Position numbers and translations under genes: made by a program. A DNA stretch of 64,000 nt from Cephalotrichum gorgonifer (lineage: Eukaryota > Ascomycota > Sordariomycetes > Microascales > Microascaceae): positions 639,981-703,980 of the forward strand of contig ONZQ02000006.1 of the NCBI GenBank assembly GCA_900312665.1, read 5' to 3'. The notes below the pieces were generated by a model. It had not been told where the DNA came from. It made no database searches and was given only the letters and a program-made list of their open reading frames with translations. Positions 11,131-21,667 of the stretch are shown in pieces. Position 1 is the first letter of the stretch, and every line of letters begins with the position of its first letter.

Positions 11131-11916
11131 CTATGCGGTGGCCTGATCGTCCTCGTCCATCTCGTCCCCGAACACGTCGTCTATCGTTCCGCCCTCGACG
11201 TCCTCCCCGCCGACGTCCTCGACCGCGGGCGCCGCGATCCCGTCCATCGCCACGTCCTCCATCTCCTCGTCCTCGTCCTCGTCGTCCTCCCCGCCCGCCA
11301 GCACGTCCCTCAGCCCCCAGCTCAGCCCGCTGAGCACGAACCTCTCGCTCGGCAGCCTGACGGCCCACTCGTTGGGCGGCACGCGCGGCAGGCCGACCTT
11401 GTTGCGCTCCTTAGCCAGCTCCTGGAGCCACTCCTTGCTTATCCCGCCCGCCGCGTTCCCGCCCCTGAACTGGTACCCCTGCCGGCTCGCGATGGCCAGC
11501 CTGACGGCGTTGGCCGAAACGGTGGCGTCGGGGCCGATGAGCGTCGCCGTCGCGCCCGAGGTCGAGCTCGCGCGCGCGCCGGCGGCGGTGGTGTGCGGGT
11601 CGACACTGAGGTGGAGCGCGTCGTTGAGGATGGACGACGTGTGCCGGTACGCGAAGTCCATGAGGAGGAGGGGGACGCGCGACTCGTACGACGTCACGCC
11701 CTGGGAGGTGAGGAGGAGCTCGAGCATGCGCGCGTCGCGGGGGCGCGAGGCGGACGCCGTCGAGGCAGGGGTCTGGGGCGCGGGGGCCGCGCGCTGCTGC
11801 TGGCTTGGTTGCAACGCGGTGGGCTGGGTGGGCTGGGAGTCGGTGGTGGGTTGAGTGGGCTGGGTGGATTGGGAGGCGCCCGGCACGCCGTTGGTTTGTG
11901 GCGCCGCGGAGGACAT
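11131..11916 (-). CDS. taf9: TFIID/SAGA subunit TAF9
   Basis: Histone-fold TBP-associated factor shared by TFIID and SAGA, where it pairs with TAF6 in the nucleus. Single exon, 261 residues. Residues 1-58 are Gln/Pro/Thr/Ser-rich. The histone fold begins at about 59 with RPRDARMLELLLTSQGVTSY, then VPLLLMDFAYRHTSSILNDA as helix 2. Helix 3 is ANAVRLAIASRQGYQF at about 135-150. A Ser/Thr/Ala-rich insertion of some two dozen residues separates helices 2 and 3. A conserved segment (WLQELAKERNKVGLPRVPP) follows and then an acidic tail rich in Asp and Glu. The start agrees with the first ATG of the frame. It lies divergently to HIS4, sharing about 740 bases of upstream DNA. Confidence 0.93.
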   Translation of the reverse strand: MSSAAPQTNGVPGASQSTQPTQPTTDSQPTQPTALQPSQQQRAAPAPQTPASTASASRPRDARMLELLLTSQGVTSYESRVPLLLMDFAYRHTSSILNDALHLSVDPHTTAAGARASSTSGATATLIGPDATVSANAVRLAIASRQGYQFRGGNAAGGISKEWLQELAKERNKVGLPRVPPNEWAVRLPSERFVLSGLSWGLRDVLAGGEDDEDEDEEMEDVAMDGIAAPAVEDVGGEDVEGGTIDDVFGDEMDEDDQATA

Positions 11917-12656
11917 TGTGGATGATATGAGATGGTCGTGTTAAGGGATGTAGAGAGAGTTGTATGGGGTATCTAGCTTGCTTGGGGGTCGTCTGTTCTC
12001 AACGGTTCCGGGCCCTTCTCTCCCCGTGGGAGATGGGCGTTCGATGGTTGAGGTTCTAGGTCGCGGTCGGCTGCCCGCTAACGAAGAGCGTAATGACGTC
12101 CACGGTGAAGCTGTGTTCGTTGAAAACTGGTTTATCAACTTAGATTTAGACGGAAGGTGCTTCTCTAATTACCGCAAAATGGTTTGATGGCGCATTGGGG
12201 GGACAATGAGCACGGGTATTGTTGTTGGAGATTCAAGCTTCACTGAAGCTCTGTCGCGACAATAAGTTGGGGTTGGGTTTCGTCCTGGAGTGTTCAGCCG
12301 CGAATCAACCGGTGCGCACTTAAGGCGTCCCCACCCTCTTTCAATCGTGCACATTTAATTGGCCCAAAAATGATGGAGGGGCACAGAGTCTGGGCGAGGA
12401 AAACGACCCCACCATCCGATTATCGCTTCAGAGCCAGAGTCATCGTTAAGGAACCAGCCGATGCAGGAGCAAAGACTCATCGTCACATACGTGAAAGAGA
12501 TAGGGCAGAGGTGATCCCGTTGTCCTCCGCACCACTAATCTAACCCTTCTCCCGGTCTTTCTAAAGACGCTCAAAGCCACGAATCACCCATTCGTGCGGT
12601 CTGGGAACCTTCCTCTCGAAACTCGGACACAGTCAACCTCAAACTCGAAACCCACC
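11917..12656. other. divergent TAF9-HIS4 upstream region
   Basis: About 740 bases that must hold both promoters. The only recognisable elements are TGACTC-type sites near 12437 and 12474, listed separately. No further gene is seen. Confidence 0.5.
12437..12479. promoter_or_regulatory. possible Gcn4/CPC1 binding sites upstream of HIS4
   Basis: Two elements close to the general-amino-acid-control site TGACTCA lie about 180-220 bases upstream of the HIS4 ATG. GAGTCA at 12437-12442 reads TGACTC on the minus strand, and GACTCA at 12474-12479 sits in AGACTCA on the plus strand. Each misses one base of the seven-base consensus. HIS4 is a classic Gcn4 target in yeast, which makes the position meaningful, but six-base matches also occur by chance. 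Confidence 0.35.
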
Positions 12657-15338
12657 ATGGAGACCACGCTCCCGCTCCCCTTCCTCGTCAGCACGTCAGC
12701 AGACGTCGGGAAGGCCGATGGCCTCACGCGCGAGGAAATCACCGTCCTCTCGTCGGCCTTCCTCGAGGCCCCCGAACAGTCGGACGAGACCTGGCGCTCC
12801 TTCAGGCGCAGCAACCCCGACTTCCTCCCCCACTTCGACGCTTCCAAGCTCCAGTCCAAGGACAACGTCCTGGACCTTCTCGACCGCGGCGCCCACAAGG
12901 TCTTCGTCCCCTCGGAGAGGTTCTCGGAGTACGAGGGCGAGGAGTTCGTCTCCAGGGTCGCGCCGGCCGTGACGTCGCCGGACGTATCCGCCGCGACGGC
13001 CCAGGGACTACTCATCACGGCTTTCGACCCAGCGGCGGCTGACGTGGAGAAGTTCGTGGAGGAGTGCAAGGCGCGGAAGGTCACCGACCTCTTCCTGAAG
13101 CCGGTCGACGGGGCCGACCTGGAGCTCTTGGTCGACGTTGCGAAGAGGTGCTCGGCGGTGGCCATCCTCCCCGCCTCTCGCCTAACCACGGACAAGGAGG
13201 ACACCTCCAGGCTTCAACTCTCCAAGCTCATCGCGGGATACTGGAAGTCGGACCGCGCGGACGGGCTGATTCCTACAGTCGTGTGCGACGAGGGCGGCGT
13301 TTCCCTCGGCCTGGCGTACACCAGCGAGGGAAGTATCGGCGAGGCCATCCGCACGCAGGCCGGCGTCTACCAGAGCCGGAAGCGGGGGCTATGGGTGAAG
13401 GGACTCACCTCGGGGGACACTCAGGAACTGGTCCGGATCGGCCTGGACTGCGACAACGACACGCTGAAGTTCACCGTGAGGCAGACTGGCCGGTTCTGCC
13501 ACCTTCCCCAGTTCGGCTGCTTCGGCGAGCTCTCTGGGATTGCCGGTCTCGAGAGAGTGCTACGGTCCAGGAAGGAGTCGGCTCCTGCCGGCTCGTATAC
13601 CGCCCGTCTTTTCTCGGACGAGAAGCTTCTCCGCGCGAAGATTATGGAGGAGGCTGAGGAGCTCTGTGAGGCCAAGACCAAGGAAGAGGTTGCCTTCGAG
13701 GCTGCCGATGTGGTATACTTCACCCTTGCTCGCGCGGTTGCTGCCGGGGTTAGCCTCGCGGACATCAACAGGAGCTTGGATGAGAAGAGCTGGAAGGTGA
13801 AGAGGAGGAAGGGAGATGCCAAGGGCAAGTGGGCCGAGAAGGAGGGGATCAAGACTGAGCCCGCGCCGGCGAAGCCCGCTGCCCCAGCGCCTGCGCCAGA
13901 GGCCGCGAAGGAGGAGTCGGGGCGGATTGCCATGAGGAGGCTCGACGCCGGCAAGGTGTCTCAGGCCGAGCTCACCGAGGCTCTCAAGAGGCCGTCCCAG
14001 AAGTCGCCCGACACGATCCTGAAGATCATCGGCCCCATCATCGAGGATGTGCGAAAGGGCGGTGACAAGGCCGTCCTCTCCTACACGCACAAGTTCGAGA
14101 AGGCGACGTCCCTCACATCCCCCGTCCTCCGGGCGCCCTTCCCCCCGGAGCTGATGGTCCTCCCAGAGGAGACCATCCGGGCCATCGACACCTCATTTGA
14201 GAACATCCGCAAGTTCCACGCGGCCCAGAAGGAGGATAAGCCCCTCCGCGTCGAGACCATGCCCGGGGTGGTGTGCAGCCGGTTCTCGCGGTCCATCGAG
14301 GCGGTGGGCCTCTACATCCCCGGCGGCACGGCGGTCCTCCCCAGCACGGCCCTCATGCTCGGCGTGCCCGCCATGGTGGCCGGCTGCAAGAAGATCGTGT
14401 TCGCGTCGCCGCCCCGCGCCGACGGCAGCATCACGCCCGAGATCGTATACGTCGCGCACAAGGTCGGCGCCGAGAGCATCGTGCTCGCGGGAGGCGCGCA
14501 GGCCGTGGCCGCCATGGCGTACGGCACGGAGAGCGTCTCTAAGGTTGACAAGATCCTCGGCCCTGGGAACCAGTTCGTCACGGCGGCCAAGATGCACGTC
14601 AGCAACGACACCAACGCGGGCGTGGGCATCGACATGCCCGCGGGGCCCTCCGAGGTCCTCGTCGTCGCCGACGAGGACTCCGAGCCCGCCTTCGTGGCGT
14701 CGGACCTCCTCTCCCAGGCCGAGCACGGCGTCGACAGCCAGGTCATCCTCATCGCCGTCGGCCTCTCGGAGGAGAAGCTCCTCGCCATCGAGGACGAGGT
14801 GCACAAGCAGGCCGTCGCGCTGCCTAGGGTCAACATCGTGCGCGGGTCCATCGCCCACTCCATCACCGTGTGCGTGGCGGACCGGGACGAGGCCATGAGG
14901 ATAAGCAACGACTATGCGCCCGAGCACCTGATCCTTCACGTCAACGACGCCGAGGCCCTCGTCGAGAAGGTGGTTAATGCCGGGAGCGTGTTCGTCGGGA
15001 AGTGGACGCCCGAGAGCGTGGGAGATTACTCTGCTGGTGTGAACCACTCTCTACGTAAGTTTTTTTCCCCTCTTCCTTCCCCCCTTGTTCCTACCTTATT
15101 TCGGGGAAAAAAACATTCCCAAGCAAGTCCTAACACACAAGCAGCAACATACGGCTTCGCGAAGCAATACTCGGGCGTCAACCTCGCCTCGTTCGTCAAG
15201 CACATCACGAGCTCGAACCTCACGGCCGAGGGGCTCCGGAACGTCGGCCAGGCCGTCATGACGCTCGCGGCCGTCGAGGAGCTGGAGGCGCACAGGCGGG
15301 CCGTGAGCATCCGGCTCGGCCACCTGGACGGGCAATGA
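12657..15338 (+). CDS. his4: trifunctional histidine biosynthesis protein HIS4
   Basis: Fused phosphoribosyl-AMP cyclohydrolase, phosphoribosyl-ATP pyrophosphohydrolase and histidinol dehydrogenase, catalysing steps 2, 3 and the last two steps of histidine synthesis (his-3 in Neurospora). Exons 12657..15054 and 15145..15338 give 863 residues; splicing CTAC/GTAAGT to GCAG/CA restores NHSLPTYGFAKQYSGVN. The cyclohydrolase region spans about 197-292 (RLDCDNDTL-like core, TGRFCHLPQFGCFG). The pyrophosphohydrolase region spans about 299-390 (MEEAEELCEA, FEAADVVYF). The dehydrogenase runs from about 424 to the end (LYIPGGTAVLPS, GPGNQFVTAAKMH, DMPAGPSEVLVVAD, SQAEHGVDSQ). An Ala/Pro-rich linker joins the last two. 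The ATG at 12657 has a strong context (CCCACCATGG) and is preferred to the in-frame ATG 21 codons upstream. Confidence 0.97.
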   Translation: METTLPLPFLVSTSADVGKADGLTREEITVLSSAFLEAPEQSDETWRSFRRSNPDFLPHFDASKLQSKDNVLDLLDRGAHKVFVPSERFSEYEGEEFVSRVAPAVTSPDVSAATAQGLLITAFDPAAADVEKFVEECKARKVTDLFLKPVDGADLELLVDVAKRCSAVAILPASRLTTDKEDTSRLQLSKLIAGYWKSDRADGLIPTVVCDEGGVSLGLAYTSEGSIGEAIRTQAGVYQSRKRGLWVKGLTSGDTQELVRIGLDCDNDTLKFTVRQTGRFCHLPQFGCFGELSGIAGLERVLRSRKESAPAGSYTARLFSDEKLLRAKIMEEAEELCEAKTKEEVAFEAADVVYFTLARAVAAGVSLADINRSLDEKSWKVKRRKGDAKGKWAEKEGIKTEPAPAKPAAPAPAPEAAKEESGRIAMRRLDAGKVSQAELTEALKRPSQKSPDTILKIIGPIIEDVRKGGDKAVLSYTHKFEKATSLTSPVLRAPFPPELMVLPEETIRAIDTSFENIRKFHAAQKEDKPLRVETMPGVVCSRFSRSIEAVGLYIPGGTAVLPSTALMLGVPAMVAGCKKIVFASPPRADGSITPEIVYVAHKVGAESIVLAGGAQAVAAMAYGTESVSKVDKILGPGNQFVTAAKMHVSNDTNAGVGIDMPAGPSEVLVVADEDSEPAFVASDLLSQAEHGVDSQVILIAVGLSEEKLLAIEDEVHKQAVALPRVNIVRGSIAHSITVCVADRDEAMRISNDYAPEHLILHVNDAEALVEKVVNAGSVFVGKWTPESVGDYSAGVNHSLRKFFSPLPSPLVPTLFRGKKHSQASPNTQAATYGFAKQYSGVNLASFVKHITSSNLTAEGLRNVGQAVMTLAAVEELEAHRRAVSIRLGHLDGQ

Positions 15339-15837
15339 GGACACGGGAAGGAGGCAGGAAGAAGAGGGAAGACGGGAAAAGAAAGGGAAAAGAAGACAGC
15401 CTCAAAATCTACTTACTAGACTTGTTTTATTGTTAGGTTTAGATCCTTCACTAGTTATAAGTAATTGGAATTTGGAACAAGAAAGCTGGCCACGCTGTTG
15501 TCTCTTCCCCCCATCACGATGACGGGCGAACGGAGGTGCTGCCGGTAGAGCCGGGGGAAAAGGCGAGGAGCTTTTTTCTACAGCATCTCCAACATCTAGA
15601 ACAGCACAGAGCAGTTGGTTTGGAATGCAAGATAATAAAAAAAAAATCAAAAGTCCCCAACCTAGAATAACAAAAGGGAGTTGGTTTAATATGGAAACGG
15701 TATCTCATACACTCTATACCCATTTTACACTTCCCCCTCGAAATAAGAACTAGCCATAAAACTAGTCCCTCCTCCCCCTTCGTTTACAGACGCTCCTCTT
15801 TCTCCCCCATCCCGAGGTATTACACCAACTCTACCGC
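15339..15837. other. convergent 3' flanks of HIS4 and MPP-beta
   Basis: About 500 bases between convergent stop codons. It is A/T-rich with an A run near 15631, consistent with untranslated 3' ends. No gene is seen. Confidence 0.5.
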
Positions 15838-17570
15838 TTAGAACTTGGGCTTCATGGTGTTCCTGAGCCTCTGGTAATCGAACAGGCCCTCGATGGCGCC
15901 GACGGCGCTGATGGCGATGTCCTGGTCCCAGAGCTTCCTGCTCGCGAAGTCCATGACGCTCTTCTCGTTGACGGCATCGATGCTGCGCTCGATCTCGGCG
16001 GGGCTCATGCGGCGGCCGGTGGTGATGATCTGGCGACCGATGTCCTCGGCGAGGGCGGTGGTGCCGTCCAGGGAGAGGAGGATCGAGGCCTTGAGCTGGG
16101 CCTTGGCGCGCTCGACCTCAGCCTCGGAGACGTTGGTGCACAGGCGCATCCACTCGCGGATGGAGAAGTGGACGAGGTCGTCGACGCGGTCGAGCTTGTC
16201 GGTGACGAGGTAGATACCCCAAAGACTAGACGGTCAGTGTTAGCTACTACTACTTTGTTTATTCATGAAGGGGTGGGGTTCTCTGAGAGGTAGCGATGGA
16301 GTGTGGCTTACCCGGTGTCGCTGTAGCTAGTGGAGAAGCTCATGAAGCTGTTGGCGAGCTCGTGGTTGTGCACGAAGGCGGTCAGCTTGCTGCCGGAGTG
16401 GGGAGCGCTGCCCATCGCCCTGTCGTAGTTACCGACGATGGCCTGGGTGACGAGGGCAGTGAAGTAGTCGGGGTCGCTCCAGCTCACACCCTCAACGGAG
16501 ATGGCGATGTTGGCGGTGGGCATGGTGTCGTCACGGACGCGGACATCGGAACCGATGAAGTCGGCCTTCTGCTTCGCCTGGAGGCGGGCAAAGTTCTCGG
16601 GGCCCTTCTCGGGGAGCTTGGAGAAGTGGGTCTCGGCGAGCTCGACGAGCCTCTCGTGGGGGATGCCACCGGCGCCGACGAGGACCATGCGGTCAGCGGT
16701 GTAGTTGTCCTTGATGTAGTTGGTGAGCTCGGTCCTGGTGATGTCGCGGATGTTCTCGCGGGGGCCGAGGATGGTGCGGCCCAGGGGCTGGTGCTGGAAG
16801 GCGGTGGCGTGGAGGTGGTCGAAGACGACCTCCTCAACCTGCTTCTCGACCTCCTCGGACTCGCGGAGGATGACGTCGCGCTCGCGCTCGATGGCGCTGT
16901 GCTCGAGCTTGGAGTTCTGGAGGATGTCGGAGAGTATATCGACGCACTGCGGGACGTCGGAGTTGACGGCCTTGGCGAAGTAGACGGTGTTCTCGCGCTA
17001 TTTCACGTTAGGAGTGTCGATGGATGGACTGAAGGGGTGTGGCCGACGTACCGAGGTGTAGGCGTTGAGGTGGGCGCCCATGTTCTCGATCTCCAGCTCC
17101 AGCTGCTGCTGCGTCCTGTTCGCCGTGCCCTATTAAAACAGAGTGAGGTGAGCACATACATGTCCGCGTAACCACTTGAGTTTGGTGGAATGGGCTCGGC
17201 TAATTGGTATCGTACCTTGAAGGCCAGGTGCTCGAGGAAGTGTGCGGTGCCATTCGTCTCATTCGTCTCTGCCCTCGAACCGGCGTCGATCCAGACACCG
17301 ACGGTGGACGTCTGAGCCCATGGCGAGTATTCGGAGGCCACCTAGGAAACCGCGGCGTTAGATATCCCCATCAATTCCCCCATCTAGATCAATTGGGCGG
17401 TGCTCGGCGATGCAACATACGGTCAATCCATTTTTCAAGGTAGTGGTCTGAGTCTTGCCGACGGGGTGCGAGGAAGCGGGCGTGGCAAACCCTCTCCTGA
17501 GGCCGGACGAGAAGGGCGCACGGCTGCGCAGACCTTGCGAGAGGTTCAGGGCTAGTCGCCGGGACGCCAT
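15838..17570 (-). CDS. mppB: mitochondrial processing peptidase beta subunit
   Basis: Catalytic subunit of the matrix peptidase that removes targeting presequences; in Neurospora (pep) it doubles as the core I protein of complex III. Five exons, 17421..17570, 17216..17341, 17052..17129, 16312..16997 and 15838..16225, give 475 residues, the usual length. The first exon encodes an Arg/Ser-rich presequence (MASRRLALNLSQGLRSRAPF) followed by TTTLKNGLT. The inverted zinc motif HXXEH is HFLEH at 84-88, followed by LAFKGT. GTANRTQQQLELEIENMGAH and the flexible Gly-rich region are present. The C-terminus ends in RLRNTMKPKF. All four introns have GT-AG ends, and the splices preserve the frame through conserved blocks. 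Its promoter region is shared with the divergent raffinose-synthase-like gene. Confidence 0.97.
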
Positions 17571-18249
17571 TGCAGGATCTGTTGTGTGAGGAAAGGGAAG
17601 GGGGTGCCGGAGGGGAGGGATGAGTGGTTTGATTGATTTCTTCCGAGTGAGGTTTCTCGGCTTGTGTACTAAACGTCCTGAGCTTCGGCTGAGTGAGTAC
17701 TTTTCTTGTGGCCTGACTTTCAAGGCCTGACGGTCACCCGAGGGTCCGTATCCCGGACTGCTCCGAGCCTCCACCCGACCAATGAGGTGCCCCTGAAAAG
17801 TAAGGTGTCATTAAATATGCTGACAGCTGGCGAGCGTGAGCCTGTCCCGTGTGGATTTCTGGCAGCTGTTGGACAATGACGACACCTGCCCCCAATCTTG
17901 CCTCGACGCCTGTTAAGGAGATGGCCTCTGGGCTGGATGGCAAACCACATTACCCCGTACTGGGAGCTCTTTATGCATGGTAGGTGGGGGTTAGGACGAC
18001 GGGGGCGCCGTGACCTCGACATGAGCTTAGCTCACATGCCACACTCGGCGGTAAGCCGCTATCAGATTAGAGCTCCACGATCTCAGCTACCTTCCTAAAG
18101 GAACCAGCTCTTTGGTGTTGATCAAACATCAATACAAAGATTGAGCTGATGAGGTCGTAACCTCATTCCCTCTCACCTTGTCTCTTTCCAACATTTAGCC
18201 TTCAATAGGCCGTATTGGCCATTTCAATACTACAACTTCAAACTTCATC
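17571..18249. other. divergent upstream region, MPP-beta and GH36 gene
   Basis: About 680 bases holding two promoters. I recognise no specific regulatory site or RNA gene in it. Confidence 0.45.
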
Positions 18250-21200
18250 ATGTCTCCCCAAGAGCGGTATGCTCCAGATCGTGCTGCTGTCGCCCAGGCT
18301 CGGCACCAAAACCCACCCCTAGCTCCGCTGCCCGAAGATATGGCAGTCGTCGCGGCCACTTATCCTCCGTTGGGCCAAGTCTCGCTGGTCCCAACCCAAG
18401 ACACGACCTTCACTGTACTCCTTGAAGTGCCGTCCTCGCGGGCCCATGAGCCTTGGCAGGTGGCTCTCTGGCACTCCGTCGACAGTTCCGAATGGTCAGA
18501 AACTGTCGGGTCCCCCTTATCAAAGGAAAAAGTACCATTGTCACTGCAAGAAGAGAAGCCTTCTACTACTACGCGGCTATACTTTTCCGTAAAGCTTGCC
18601 GTTATCGGCGTCTGCTCCTTCACTCTCAAGTTCCGATCCAACCAGGACGAATCCTGGCGTTGGGTTCGTGACGAAACTGGGATGAATGACGGCACCATCA
18701 TCGTACCAGTTTCTTCGGTCACAAACCCGTATAGTGACCTCGCCGACATTGTGAAGGATTTAAATGTGGAATGGACAGTTGTTCCAAGGCAAAGCCAGGC
18801 GCCCAAGACGCAGCTTTGGTCCCTCGATGTAATAGTTGCAAGCGCCCGGGGTGAGGTCTCGACCGAAGACGTGATTCCTCTGGGGCTGCCATGGGGGACT
18901 TTCCTAAGGTCAGATATGGCTCGTGTCGTCGATATCGATTGAGTGTACCACCAGCTAAGCCTGACTAGATGGTTCTCTCTTGCCCGGATTACCCAACCTT
19001 GGATAGCCCCTGTACATGGTAGCACCCGGTTTGATCTCGCCCTTGACGGCATCGTTTGCTCGTTTCTCAACCCAGAGGGCCAGCACCTCGTCATTCTAGC
19101 CGTCTCCGGCATACGGAATGTAATGACCGCCCTACAAGCCGACGAGTCTGGGAACGTTGTAGTGCGGGTATGTATACCTCCCAGCTCCAACGCCGCAATT
19201 CTGTAGTCGTTAACATCCGGCAGGTCAGAAACGACAGCGCGACAAACGAGAAAGCTACCGTCTTAGTCTCCGTAGGGGACGACTTCTCGAGAGCGATGGC
19301 CGCAGTCATGTATCATGCTCGGAGCCTCGTATCTGCCCCTGGAGCGCAGAACGAGGCGCTCACAGCGGACCTAGCCGCCCTTACGGCTGACACCCAACCC
19401 CAGTGGCGCGAGAACTGGTACGATGGCCTAGGCTACTGTAAGTTCTTAGACAAGTGTCAGTTGTAAGAAATGTCCTTTGCGTCTAAAGTTTTAACAGGCA
19501 CCTGGAATTCCCTCGGCCAGGACTTATCCGACCAGAAGCTCTTCCACGCCCTCGAGGGGCTCGCCGCACTGAACATTAACATCTCCAACCTGATAATCGA
19601 CGACAACTGGCAGTCAATCGAACGCCATGGCGACGGCCAGGCCGACTGGAGGTGGCTTGGGTTCGAAGCCGAGCCGAAGCACTTCCCAATGGGGCTCAAA
19701 GGCACCGTGGGCCACATCCGCGAGAAGTACCCACACATCAAGCATGTTGCCGTCTGGCACGCACTCTTTGGTAAGCCTTTTATTATCTTTGCTCCCAAGA
19801 GCGTACCTGATATCCGGACACCCTTTTGTGGAGTGGACTAACTTAACTCACCTACCTACGAAGGCTACTGGGGCGGCATCTCCCCCGAGGGAAAGATAGC
19901 AAAGGAGTACAGGACCGTCGACATCCACCGGCGATACAACCTCGGAAGGGACCACAGGCCGGGCGGGCCAATAACTACCGTGGCCGCGGAGGACGTCGGG
20001 AGGTTCTTCGACGACTTCTACCGGTTCCTGTTCTCCTGCGGCGTCGACGGCGTCAAGACGGACGCCCAGTTCATCCTCGACACCCTAACCTCCGCCGAGG
20101 CCCGCCGCGGCCTCACGAACCCCTACCTCGACGCCTGGAACATCGCCACGCTCCGACACTTCGGGACGCACGCCATATCGTGCATGTCGCTCACCCCTCA
20201 CATCATCTTCCACGGCCACCTGCCGCGAGGCCGGCCGGCGTTCCTCTGCAGGAACTCGGACGACTACTACCCGCCTGACCCGGCCGCGCACCCGTGGCAC
20301 GTGTGGGTGAACGCGTACAACAGCGTCTTCACGAGGTACCTGAACGCCGTGCCGGACTGGGATATGTTCCAGACCGTGCACGAGTACGCCGCGTTCCACG
20401 CCGCGGCGAGGTGTATCAGCGGCGGGCCGATCTACATCTCGGATGTCCCAGGCGAGCACGACGTGGCGCTGATTCGGCAGATGACGGCGACGACGATCCG
20501 GGGCCAGACGGTCATACTTCGACCTAGCGTGCAGGCGAGGGCTATGGATTCTTACGTTGCCTACGAGGACGACGTCCTGCTCAAGGTGGACAGCTATAAT
20601 GGTGAGGTTCCCTCATATCTGGGATTGGTTTTCAATTTCATGCTAAATCTGCTAAATAGGCCCTTCTAAAACGGGAACCCCCATCCTCGGAATCTTCAAC
20701 ACCTCGCCACGTCCCCTCACCGAGCTCATCCATCTCTCCTCCCTCCCCGGTATCGTGGGCCCAGAATATATCGTGACGTCCCACACCAGCGGCACCGTCA
20801 CCGGGCCCCTAGACCCCGGCGACTACTCGGCCCTCCTCACCCTCTCCCTCGATATCCGCGGCTACGAAATCCTCACGGCTCACCCCCTTACTGCCCTCGG
20901 TGCAACACGGGTCGCCAACCTCGGGCTCAGGGGTAAGATGACCGGCGCGGTGGCCATCTCGTCCTCTACCATCTCAGAAACGGGGCATAACCGTGTGCTT
21001 CTCAATACGAGCCTCAAGGCCCTCGGCGTCCTAGGTCCGTTTGAGCCCTCCCCCATTTTATCTAACAAGCCCCGCGCCTTAGTCCTCGTGGTATTAGTAG
21101 GAACTAGTTGAACTGACCAGAGAACCAGGCGTTTACATCTCCCACCTACCCTCATTATCCATAGCAGATGACTTCATCGCCACCATATCGGGGCAGGTGA

Positions 21201-21343
21201 TCCCGCCCGCCACGGTCTCCGTCAGCTCCCAATCCGACTACGTCATCGAGATCGACCTCGAGCAGGCGTGGAAAGAGACAGAACCGCCAGTAGGGTGGGG
21301 GAACGAGGTTGACGTCAAGGTGTACTTCACTCTGCAAAAGTAA
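18250..21343 (+). CDS. raffinose synthase / Sip1-type GH36 family protein
   Basis: Glycoside hydrolase family 36, raffinose synthase/seed-imbibition group. Plant members transfer or hydrolyse alpha-galactosides; fungal members are poorly characterised. Seven exons, 18250..18908, 18969..19167, 19224..19437, 19498..19770, 19864..20601, 20660..21034 and 21129..21343, encode about 890 residues. The splices restore IPLGLPWGTFLRWFSLARI, GLGYCTWNSLGQDLSD and HALFGYWGG. The expected nucleophile is Asp515 in GVDGVKTDAQ and the acid/base Asp642 in GGPIYISDVPGEHD. IIDDNWQ and FLCRNSDDYYP are also typical. There is no signal peptide, so the enzyme is probably intracellular. The substrate cannot be told from sequence; hydrolysis of imported plant galactosides is more likely than raffinose synthesis in a fungus. 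It converges with RSC4. Confidence 0.9.
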
Positions 21344-21667
21344 AGTATCCCAAATTTACAGAATTGGACATGGCGGACGGGATATTGGGTTATAAAACGA
21401 AGTTCCTGGCTTTTAGAGCGGGTATACATAGACCCAGTGCAAAAAGAAGAAGACTGAAAATATAAGAGCCCCCCCCCCCCTTTCCCCCAACTTCCATCAA
21501 TCCATCCCCCTGGAAATAAGCCATAATCCCACTCCAGCCTCATGTCCCATGGTACCGAAAACTCCCGAGGCACCAAGTATCCTCTCCCCACCCCCAGCGC
21601 CGTAAACAACAAACAAACTAAAGAGAGGCGTGAAAAGGGGTTGCACGGAGGGGGGTGGGTGAGGTGA
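21344..21667. other. convergent 3' flanks, GH36 gene and RSC4
   Basis: About 320 bases between convergent stop codons, with a C run at about 21471-21483. No gene is seen. Confidence 0.5.

Noticed and set aside
10960..11925. 321-codon plus-strand frame
   Set aside because: It is the antisense shadow of TAF9; the product is a run of Arg/Gly/Leu/Val typical of GC-rich antisense frames.
12594..12656. ATG 21 codons upstream as the HIS4 start
   Set aside because: The extension has no family similarity, and the ATG at 12657 has the stronger context.
14193..15047. 284-codon minus-strand frame
   Set aside because: Antisense shadow of the histidinol dehydrogenase part of HIS4.
16296..17171. 291-codon plus-strand frame
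   Set aside because: Antisense shadow of MPP-beta that crosses three of its introns.
18360..19190. 276-codon minus-strand frame
   Set aside because: Antisense of the GH36 gene, overlapping a conserved spliced product.
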